A stretch of DNA of 64,000 nt from Triops longicaudatus (lineage: Eukaryota; Arthropoda; Branchiopoda; Notostraca; Triopsidae): NCBI GenBank assembly GCA_022885665.1, contig JAGQDJ010000106.1:62001-126000 (forward strand), given 5' to 3'. The notes below the pieces were generated by a model. The model worked only from the letters and a program-made list of their open reading frames with translations. It was not told the DNA's origin and searched no databases. Both the position numbers and the translations under genes were made by a program. This document shows, one piece after another, positions 48,301-59,800 of this stretch (position 1 is the stretch's first letter; the number at the start of each line of letters is the position of its first letter).

Positions 48301-48966
48301 GTACGTGAATTTTTCTTGCATTAATTAAAATTCCCAAAGTCGCAGAACGGTAGCAAGTTTAAAAACTACACAAAAGACAGAAAATACGATATAAACTGAT
48401 TTAACTTGCTCTAATCTTTCCTAAAGTCAGGAGACGGTAATTCCCAAGCTCAGTCAAACTTATGAGCGAACAAAGTAAAATGAAAGGGGACAAAAATACT
48501 GACAGCACAGGAAGAGAAAAAGGAGACAACGAAGGCAGCGACGAGGGAATTAAATGAATTTATAGGGTTCGGTAAACTTTCGTTCTGGGTAGAGAGAATT
48601 ACTGAAAAAGCTAATGAAAAGCCAACAATTTTTCTCGGATATTTTCCCGTATTTTCTACCCTTTACAGCCTCTTGCGCCGATTATCAAATTGGTCAACAA
48701 ATAATTCGTTGCCTGGACAACATGAAGCTACTTTAAGAATGGGAAATACTCCAACATTTCGATACAATAAAAATATTCTAACGAATTATTTGACTAATAG
48801 GAATAGGAAAGGTTCCAGGTATTCGATATAGCTCGTCTTGAAACTTTTAAATTAAATGAATTAAGAAAATCTCGTAGCTTTGCAGGGATCCTAGCCCCGT
48901 TTTCATTACTTTAAGTGTACGGAGGATAAATCAGGCTTTTACTACTATCATAGATATTACTATTAC
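42387..48966. other. Gene-free DNA
   Basis: No exon could be supported. The stretch is AT-rich, with A- and T-runs at 44080-44240, 44900-45010 and 45200-45270. It has few of the dispersed ATTTCTGC/ATTACTGC words compared with the 31-35 kb and 53-55 kb regions. Open frames are all under 115 codons and unrecognised. Confidence 0.5.
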
Positions 48967-48970
48967 GTAC

Positions 48971-49269
48971 TGTGGCGTTCGTTGTTACCCAACAGTCAAT
49001 TTCGTAGCCGCCCAACAAGGAATCCTAAGATTCATTGTTGGTAAGAATGAAATCCCCTGCACCGAGCCTGTAATGTAGAGTTCCCTTTTGACCTTGCTTT
49101 GAGTCAGTTGCGTTTCTTGAGAGTGAAATTTGATTATTGTGAACGGAAAGTGAGAGTTAGCACGAGAAGGAGGGTGTTTTCGTGTGATTTTGTATTGGAG
49201 TTCGTTTTTGTGTTGATGTAAATTGGGAGTTACGAATAAACGGAATTTGAAAAGGAGTGGAACTTAACA
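48971..49269 (+). mobile_element. Solo-LTR-like element, family A, copy 6 (full length)
   Basis: This 299-bp copy runs from TGTGGCGTTC to GGAACTTAACA with a perfect target duplication GTAC (48967-48970 and 49270-49273). It has the same orientation and near the same length as copy 4. Confidence 0.8.
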
Positions 49270-49273
49270 GTAC

Positions 49274-50754
49274 TGAGACCATTTTCCTGATTGCAGAATA
49301 TTTCCATGGAGAGTACATTTTTTTTCTATAATAGCTTTCAGTTTGAATACAAGATTATTAACGTAGTCGATCAACTAGTATCTAGCTTGTAATTTTAAAG
49401 GAAATATCTCATCAATTTGACTAACCAAGTATAAATAGCATATTGGTGCTGTTTAATGGCCGGCTTAACTTCGAGTTTCGAATAACGACCTCTACCCCAC
49501 AAAAACAAGTTCGCTGATTGCTCTTCTCCAACTTCCCCCAGTGACGGTCTTGCCTATTTCTTCTGGGTCTAGATATACGAGACTTTGAAAGGCAAGGCAA
49601 AAAGACGAACAAAAAACGCGAGCAAAAGCAAAAACTTTTCCTAAACAGAGCTTCAAGTAGCAAAACATGGAAATAAAGATCTTGCCTGAGGCTAAAGAAC
49701 ATCCCAATTATACGTATTCCCTACTTTCCATGCATGAAAAAACTTACTCTGCAAAAAGAAACGTAAATAACTTCCAAAATAAAGAGGAATAAAAGAAATG
49801 CAAGGAAAGGATAAATAAAAGTAGAATAAAAGGGTTCTGACAGACAATTTTACCTTCCACTATCAAAAGAAACGAAAACCACGCCCCTTAGCGCTTTTCT
49901 ACCCATATTTACCTCAGCTAAACAATAAACAAAGGTGAGCTACTTCTGTCACTTCATACACGTCTAACGTTTTGCCTCAAAAGGCAGAAAGTAAACCCGA
50001 GACGAGCAGAAACATTGCGATATCTTCTGAAGTGACGGAAACCATCCGTGAACAAACGCTGACATCAGCGACACTTTGGAGATCAAAAAGATAACACTTG
50101 GAATGGACCTGCACTTTCCCGAAACGCCACCAAATGAAGGAAGACGTGAACAGGAAATTTAGGGGAAAAAAGGCCGACAAAAATGCGACAGTAGGTAATA
50201 CATTTTCGCAATCTTCACTGGGCAGTAGGGTAGTACAATACAACTATTGTTCTCACCCTTTAAATGGAATAATACACAAAAAATCTCCAATCTTCTCCTT
50301 TCGGATAACAGTAATAACATTTCTGTTTAACTGTTACATAAACAATTATTGAAATGAAACGATGAGCGGCAACGAGCAAAGCTCACGCTGACGAAATAAA
50401 TAAAAAAAGTCTGTTTAACACACAGGGTACTGAGAGTTGTGGAGAACTACGGGCATAAAATAAGAATTTCATAAATAAATAAAAATGGAAGGGAGATTAA
50501 CAAAAAAGTGCACAAATTAAAACAAATATTAAAAAAGGAGCTAGTAACGAACATGAGGGGTACGTACACAAGTACGTGGAGTACGAGGGGTTAGGTACGA
50601 CAGGATGCATGAAACGAGGACGAAATAAAGAACTTGGAGGAACTAGAGAGGCTTAATGAGCTTAATGTAATACTTTAGTAGTTCGCCATCACCTTTTGTG
50701 TGCTACGTGCTCTTATTAAAGAATCCATATAACTAGGTGGTATTTCTTCTCTCT
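49274..50754. other. Gene-free DNA downstream of PLA2G6
   Basis: The stretch is AT-rich and without a supportable exon. It lies 3' of the PLA2G6 polyadenylation signal. Confidence 0.5.
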
Positions 50755-50760
50755 TTTATT
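50755..50760 (-). terminator. PLA2G6 polyadenylation signal AATAAA
   Basis: On the minus strand a canonical AATAAA lies about 60 bases after the PLA2G6 stop codon at 50820. A second AATAAA follows immediately, and the 3' flank is A-rich on this strand. Confidence 0.6.
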
Positions 50761-50819
50761 TTTTTATTATTATTTTTTTTTTTTGGTCTTTGTATTTCGT
50801 TACGCTATTTCGGTCTTTG

Positions 50820-53800
50820 TCAATTACGCACTAATACGCTGGCAAGTTTCCGGATTTCTTCTCGACGCTGATGGACGTACGTTTGCGTCTCCCACAAAGC
50901 TCGCACGAGGACTTCATCGTTTGTTTCATCTAAGGTGAAACATTCGGTTAAAGGGGGCGACAGCCGCACATATGTGGCACCTATCATGTGGCACCACGCT
51001 CGTGAACGGTCCACCACTCTTCCATCTGCTGCGGTCGCCTAAAATAGGTACATAAAAAAAACATTAGCCCTTCATAGTTAAGGAAAATGAACACAAAAAC
51101 GAGTGGTCGCTGAACCCGAAGGGGTACAGTACACGATAATGCCTCCATCCCCTTGCGCAAGAGAAAATGAAACAAACCAACAGCCTTCTCTATACCCAAA
51201 AAAATAATAAAAATGAAAAGTAGAAAAAATGAAACAAAATATTCCGTACATAATTAAAGTAAAATAAAATATACGTTAAAATGATAGAAATGACAATACT
51301 AAAAATGACATAATTCAAATTTGCTAAATAAAAAAACAGAATGGCAACGATTAACGATCAAGCCTGATATTAACTAAAAAAAAATTACGTAATACGATTA
51401 AAAATAATAAAAAATAAAAATGAAAGTAGAAACAACGAACTACATTCAATTAAAATTATTATTAAAAAAGCGCACTTTTTTTCGTTTTTATTGTCTATTT
51501 TGGCTAATTTTCGAGTATTTTTTTGCTAGTTAGAAAACTGTGGAAAATCTAAGGTAAAGTGAAATTGTCCAACTAGATAATAGTAAAAGTCAACAACGGC
51601 GAACGGAAACCAAAAATAAGAAATTCTAGTATAACTTAGTTATTTGGAATGGATTCACAAAGCAGTAATTACGAAGTAATGCTACACTTATAGGTAGCCA
51701 GGAACGCCTACCCATCCATTTCTTCTTGGAATTAATTCATTTGTTTTAAAGCGCCAACAAATTTCTGCAACGTTTCGCAGCTAACATTTCTTCCAGCCCT
51801 CAGGGCAAATTAACCTTAAAAAAAAACATAATTTTCAAGCCTATTAGGCTTCAGTTGCGTTGTAAAATTCCAGTAATTTGTTGTTTGGATTTTTCCAGGG
51901 AAATATAAGCTTGAGGCAAGAAAAAGGGACGAAATATTCTGGGGCAACATTGATTTTTGCAACATTGCTTTTCTTAGGCTTTGTCCCTTTCTTGCCGAGA
52001 CTGTACCGTCAATAACCCTTCATAAAACGAAGTGATTCCCGAATCGACAGTGACATTACATAACGAACAATAGGCAAGCGAGATGACAAGCTCTTACGTT
52101 TCTATTTCCCCTTCTAGAAATAACTCGCGGACACAAAAGCGAAAAGCAGACCAGAAAGGACAGGACCAATATATATATACAGGCACAAACGCGCAAAAAA
52201 AAAAAAAAAAATAAAAAAAATACCCGAAACTATACAATCAAAAGAAGGCATTTTTTCTAAGAATGTTCTTTCATATTTTTCGGGATTAAAAAATAAATAA
52301 TGAAAACAAAACAATTGTAAACGAAGACGTAGAAATATGTGACTACCCTGGGAAAATAGAAAATAAAGTGAAAACCCAAACGTAAATGAAAATAGAAAAC
52401 AGAAAAAAGTAAGAAAAATAAATTCAGAATTTCGACTTGAAACACTGGAAAAAGTACTGGAGCTGAAATTGCTGCTGACCGGAGATTTAACTTACGCAGC
52501 CTCGTGTACTCTGTAACCCGAGTTTTTCCCGAAAAAAGAACCACCAAGTTATGACACACCAGAGAAAGAACCGGCAGTAACATCCTGATACCAAACGCAC
52601 TTCTCGTTCTGTCCAGCAATAGTCATTACTGCGCGTCGGCACGAAGCAACTACATTGCTAACCCTTTATAGCTAATTTCATCTCCACTTTTTTTAAAAGT
52701 CCATGTTTTCTTTCGTTTCCTTACATTTTCCTTTTTTGCTGACAAGTTATCAGTAGCAGATACAAAATAAATTTCTGTCAAAAAGAAATTCGACATTTCT
52801 TTGCAAAAAAATCCCAGCTCTTGATCCATTTTTTCTCTCTATCCGATATTCTTCCCTTTTAAGTTTGAGATCTTTCTGGCGTAAGCTGGTCAACCCTTGA
52901 CAGGTCAGTACCGCTACGCTGAAGAAATGTATAGCCTGTCCCATTTCTTCAACTCCGGGGCGGCCATGTCAACGGATTTGCAGTCCTCGGCCGTCTCTGG
53001 CTAAGACTGATAAAGCCTTCATCGTCGAGCACTGCTGTTAAGAAATAGCTTCCAGTGCTTCTTGCTATTTCTGTGAAACCGTTATTCAATCACAAGCGTC
53101 TTAATTAAACAGCTCATCCTACAATCGGGATTAACAAGTATTTGTCCCGTTTGCCTTTCACTCCCATGCTCCTTTCAATCCACCTTCCTTTGAAGGATAG
53201 GTAATAATTACTGCAGAAGTAACGGGTTCTGGCATTTCTGCGTACATAATTTCCTTTGGCTTAGGACAAAACGAACGTAATGTTTGCAAGATGCTATTTG
53301 CCGTGAGTTGCAGAGCACTTCAATGATCACTCGCCTGTTTAAAGTAATCTTTTGACAAATACCAGTACTATTGGCCAGAAATTAGCATGCCAGTGCGCAG
53401 AAATGCTGAGCTATGGGTACACTTCCTTACAGGACAAGGTTGTCGAGAAACTGGAGACTGCAGGAGAACATAAGTGTGCTGTAAGATGAGAGAAATTTCC
53501 CTAATCGAAGCTTGTAATTTCACGCTAGCAGTAATACTGGCAAACTTGACCGACAGCTTGGTGTTATTGTCCTCGGTTTAAACTCCTTGGTGTTGACCCA
53601 AGCTTAAGGTGATTACGAAACAGAATCGCAATACTGTAAGAAAAGACGCAGGGAACAGATTGCCGAGCAACAGTAGTCGTCCATTCTGCAGTAATTTGCG
53701 AGACACAAATATCTTTGACCTTTGAAAGGGTGTGAGCCAAAGTGTTGTGGCTATAAGACATTATGACAATGAAAGCGACACGCTTCAGATATATGATACT

Positions 53801-56800
53801 TGCAGGTCGGAGAACAATGAAATTACTGTGGCGAAATTGTAGCAATATACTTCCACGAATCTGTAAAGTCCTGAGACGCAGTACAACATTCTGCCAGATT
53901 TTCTCATGATAAAGAAATTATTACACTGGCGTTGGTTTAGGTAATCCCTGTTAAGGAATTTAATATTGCTTTCTAGGACTAGCAGGAATTACAGACAAAA
54001 TTTCTGGTACTGGTGGTAATAAACGTATTACGGCAGAAGTGGTAAACGCCTAGATGACAGAAATGTTGGATATTACTTCACGCGTACTCATTTCACCTGG
54101 ATGATATCCGTAAAATAAATAAAAAAGCATCAAGGTTAGATTAAAAGAGCGTTACATTTAAAGCGCAGTTTTGGATATTACTGCCATGAAATACTGCGAT
54201 AGACATAAACCCCATATGTAACGTTAATATTATTTCTGCTCATCTTGTTAACTTGACTGCTTTATCGACCGTTTGTATTTCAAGGATACGGTGGATTTAA
54301 TGCAGTTATACGGAAACGGGTTACATATTACTGCAGCAACTCGAATTTAATACAGTTACGGTGCGACGTTCGTATACTTCGGAGCAACGCAATTCAGGTA
54401 ATTAAGAGACAGTCCCCCAACAGTGAGAAAACCGTATAACCCGATCTGACACTAAGCACATAGCCATTACACGGCAGTTGCCAACATTTCTATGAAGTAA
54501 TATAGTTGCAGAAATTTTTCTCCCTCTTTCAATTTACTACTTACTTAGATGGATTAAGAAAAGCTGCCGTGGGTTTTTATCGTCTCGATAAAAATCTTAC
54601 TACACGTTTTTACTGCGACAGAAGTCTTTATGCAATTACTGCAGTAATATTTCTTCCAGTCTTCCAAAGCTGGCATAGTACACTGAATTAAGACGTTTTT
54701 CTTATGGAAAACTAGTATCAGTTTTTGAGAGCTCTATAAACCACACTTAAAACTACATGATTCCGCAAATCATTATATTACCGTAGTAAAAATCAATTTT
54801 CAGGAATTTTTCATTCAATATTTCTTAAGAAATCTGCTGCCGTAGTGCAAAAATGACATCAAAGCTGTGAAGTATTAGTCTCTACTGGTGATGGCAGCGT
54901 CCAAAACCGGAGCAGCGATTTATTTCCTGCACAACAAAACCTGCCAGTAATAATAATCTACACCGCTTTTTTCTTAAGAACACAGAACTGTTCAGAAATA
55001 TTAAAAAAACGAATAGTTAATTTCCTGCGTTTTTCTTCAACTACATCTTGATAAAGAGCGTTCAGTTCCCAAGTTATTTCTCTCTTCTTCATTTATTTTT
55101 CCTACGATATTTCTTTCCAGGCTGGAAAGAGACCACGTAAAAAGACGGTCGAATCTTTCCTTGTTTCTTAGGTTTTAACTGACTGTGAAGACACAAAGTT
55201 CCTCTTCTAAACGAGTGTATAAAAAGCAGAATCTCCGAAAGCTTTGTTCTTTCCGTGTTTCTGAGCTAAAAAAGTGCGTGTACAGGGTATTTTATGGAGT
55301 GTTGCGAATCTTTATGGATTTCCCGGCAACCCAAGCCTACAAGTACCGAGACACTGGAACTAATGGACTTCCAATAGCAGTCACGCAAGGCATGTCCAAT
55401 ACCAAACGCTTTTTAGGCGTTCGCATTTCTGCTTACCATGTAAAATAAATAAATAAAAAACGCGTGGAGCCATCAATTAAAAATAAATAAATCAATTAAA
55501 AAAACAGTTTCCAAAATCTCCACACTAAACTAATATTTACATCCATACGCTAGTATTCCTTGTAAATAAATTGTTTGAAATAATAAACAGTGCAAGCAAT
55601 ACTCTGTAAAGCATCTGGTTACAAAAATGGAGGCCACAACAAAAGTGGCTTCATTTCTCCGACAACTTTCGGTCTTCAATGACCGGACGACTGGAAAAGT
55701 TTGCACCGTTCTATTCCACGGAAACCATCTCGCAGTAATACAGAGAAAAGATCGTCCTGTGAGTGGCTAGTCACTACTAGCAACAGGTATTTGCTCAAAG
55801 GATATTGATAACAAACCCGTGAAGCTTACTTCCGGCTGCCCTTTTCTCTGAAAGCTGTCTGAGAAAATTGCCGATACTGTTCACCGCAATATCGATTGCA
55901 CTAAAACTCACTCCAAGGACGCGCACGAAAAACTGCTCCCCAAACTTGGAACTTGTCCTATCAACCCTTATAAAACATCATCGTGAACAAGTCACAAGTT
56001 CAAAACATCGTTAACAGATCGAAAAGTTGCACCAGCTCCAAAAAGAACATCTTTCGCGATTTAGTTCCACAACTTTCGCATCTCGAATGTTATTTCCGAG
56101 AAAAAAAATAAGAGCATCGCCTTTCACTAAAACCTATGCTATCTGGCAGTCCAGACACCCGAAATACAGAATTTTCCATGCCAGAAAAAAAATCTAAAAA
56201 CAAATATTTATCTGCCAAGGGGACGTAGCAACATCTGAAACGACGAAATATACAGCGATTCACACTCCAACGCCTGTATCAAGCTTTCAACCGAAACTTA
56301 TTGTCCTACGATCGTCATCTGAACTTGAAGGATCGTCGCATTTGCAAAGGCCCTCCATGCCGCCCTCTGAACCCCTTTCCCACCCGAAAGCTCTCCGCGA
56401 AAATCGAAATGCGAAAATGTCTCTATTCCCTCGCGGAAAGCAACCCGACTCACTCCACATGCACCCCCAGAAAGAAAAGTATCTTCAGCAAACATTGAAT
56501 GCCGAAACAACGGCTCCCTAAAACCATTTTAGTCCTATTTCTGCAAGACGAAAAAAGCGCGGACCAGCATACACTAAAATAGAGAAACGACAAATGCTAT
56601 TTCTTTGTCGCTGTTCTTTCACTGTTATTCCTGGTGCATTTTTTAAATATAAGGGTCAATGAACACAATGGAAATTTTCAGGTCACTGAGTTCAATGCGG
56701 CAATATGTGCGCGAAGCAAAAAAAAAAAAAGAAAAAGAACATAAATAACACCCTCCTCCTCCATCCTCTTCAACACATTGCGTCACAGGTTTGAATAAGG

Positions 56801-59800
56801 TTAAGGTCGCTATACTTCCACCCCTCCACCCTCTTCCTATGTCTCCCTCCCCTTTTGACGGCGAGCTTGTCTCCTCGCCTTATCCTCGGCGGTTCTCCCC
56901 CTATGAAAACCAAGATATCGAGTTTCGCTGCCCTCCCATCCCCTCTTTCCCTTGTGGGTGATTTATAGCCTCACCTTTGATCGCCTTTCACCCTATCTGC
57001 TCCCTCTCTTATCTTGACCTTATCCGACATTGACCCTCCGTGACCTTTAACATGTTTCATTATCTAAAAACGTACCGTTCAAAAATAGGATTAATTTTTT
57101 TATTTTCAGGGCAATTTAGACGGACTATACTCTCACGTGACCTTTAACCTTTTCAGAGGGCAACAAAATATCTTGAACGTCACACTTACTCATTTCAGAT
57201 TGAGAATTTCTCTCACCAACTTGTCATTTCCACTACTGTAAGCCCCTACGCTCACCTGCATCAGCCCTGACTTCAGACTCCAGTGACCTTTAACCTTTCC
57301 TCTTTTCCAAAGATCTTTGTTGCCTTGTTTGCTTTCAACTTCCAGTCTATCGGCTACAGTGGCAAACTTGTAAACCTTGTTCATCAGCAATCGTAACTTG
57401 TAGGTTTCGCTTTCTCATTCCTAACCTCTGCATCTGACAAACTCAATAGCCGCTACGCCGTACTTACAAGCCACTAATTATCATGAATTTCTTCCGCCAT
57501 ACTAGATTACTTATAAACAAAAATGCCACGAGACGAAACAAATTTATGAACAACGGAAACAAATTACTGTTTAACGAAACGTTATACGATGGGAAATATA
57601 TTCGAATTAATCGAAAACAAAACTGCTTTCCTATGAAAAATGGTGGCCTTATACATTTTCACAGGAATCTTACGGTATAAACGGTAATCGATACACGTGG
57701 GAACAAAAACTTGACAAAAAAGATGCCATATAACAGTGACAACCTTTTTCTTCCTTTAAATAAAAATAAAAAAATGTAGAAAAATTTAAATGTCGACTTA
57801 CTTGTTCGACAAGCAGGTTCCCAAACGCCGAGGCACCGGCAGCTAATCTCAAAGTGTCTGTAAGACTTCCCGGTCGGTATATATCAATCGTTCCAACCTA
57901 AAAATTCGCCTTTATTTGTTTCGTTTCTTATCGTTATTCACAAACGTACCAATACAAAAATTTTAAGTAGTTTTTTTATTATAATTCTATGAAGGCAAAA
58001 GAGTAATTTGTACTATAATATTTACTTGTGTCATATATTACTTCAAACACAACCACAGAATAACGAAATACCAAAAGAAATCGAAGTTTTTTTCTTCCTG
58101 AATCTAAAGATTTAAAAGTACATCTTTTGCACAGCAGTTTACCTTTTGAATGGGCGGATTGCCACATCCCAGGGACAGTACAACGCTCGGTTTGGCAACT
58201 TCGTCCTCCAAGCCCATTGCTGTCAGAATTGTATTATATTCGTGTATTTCCGTCAGCACATCTAACGTCGGATTATTCGCCACCAGTCCTCCGTCTAAAA
58301 ATCTTCCGAAGGACCTTCGAAAATTTCCCAAAGGAGAAACCCGTTGTTAAAAAACGACAAATCTTTCACCTTTTTCTTTTTTTAAGCTTTGGTAAGTCTG
58401 TTCTGGAATTCAGTAAGGAAAAAGTTTGCATCCAAGCGATTTTTGCGGCTCAAAAATCGGAAGCACTCACAAGAGAGAAACCAAAACCAAAGAGTAATGT
58501 CTGGCAGAATTTACCGAAAATAGGTAGGTGCGGCTCCTGACGCTCTGGCGGCTCGCCAAGCTAATTGTCCGCTTGGTGGATCAGGCTTTGGAAAAACGGA
58601 TTCATCAGGTAAGCTAAGCATGTCTTGTGGCGCGGTGTAATTACGAAAAATGTGCAAGTCGGGCGGGAAACGGTCCGCTAATAAACCCATTATAGCCAAC
58701 CTTTTAATCAACTTGTATATAAGTTCGGTATTTTCTTTCATTTTTTTCAGTAAAAAAAGAACTCTTTCTAATTTTTTTCCTTTTCAGCACCGGAACACAA
58801 CAGCTCTTGACTTACTCATTATAAGAGCCAAATTAAACCAACGCCCCAGGTAGCAGTTTATTCATTGTTTTTGAAATCTTAAAATCGTGAGTTTTACACT
58901 TGAAAAGGCTTTCAAAGGCTCTTTAAAATCAATAAACACATGGTGTTACTGACTACCTGAAAATAGTGGAGCGTTCCGAAGGAAACGACGTCTTTAAAGT
59001 TTTCTTACTAATTAGCACCCATTTACAAGGAAAATATATTAAAAATCTTTCCAATGATTGTTACTGAAAATAAATTCTGGAAAAATAAAAAAAAACTGAC
59101 AGTCAGCAAACAAACACGTTAAGCTCGTTATGACGTCATTCAGCAAGACGAGGATTTCTTCCCACGGATGAAATGGCATTCAGGCCTGCGGCCATTCTCT
59201 CATTCAAATTTCCGTTTTCGTTTTTTTTTTTTGCTTTTTAGCATTTTTTTACAAGAAACAAAGCTTCTTTTAGTAAATGAATTTGCCCCAGGCTATCACA
59301 GAAAAAAATTAAGAGAATATCGAGAGAAAATAATGTGCCAACATGCAACGAAGTTACTTTTATTTATTTTTTTTTTAACTCTTAACCTTTCGCAATCCAT
59401 TTCCGGTCTTCAGCCCCAAATAGTGATGTCGAACAATAGTTTTCATTAACGGCAAGAAACGAGAAAAACGGAAATTTAGCCCGAAAAAAGGAAACGGTTC
59501 TCACATCCTTTTTCCGAGTTTTCCTTTCGTTCGTTCTTCCACGCTAAGAAAAATTTTATTTCTTTGTTGAATGACCGCACTTATCTTTCTTGGTTCTATT
59601 CCATAGAAAGACAGCCAAGATTAAACGGCAAAGATTGTAACGTCACTGGAAATACACCACACTTTATTATTAACTGCCTGTAAGTTTAAGTTTAAGTTAT
59701 GCAAAAGCGTAACTAAAAGTTATCGGAAAAATTAAACAGAAAATAGCAAAAAATCGAAAAAATAACTGAAATGCATTTAAGTACTAATTTAAGTACTAAT

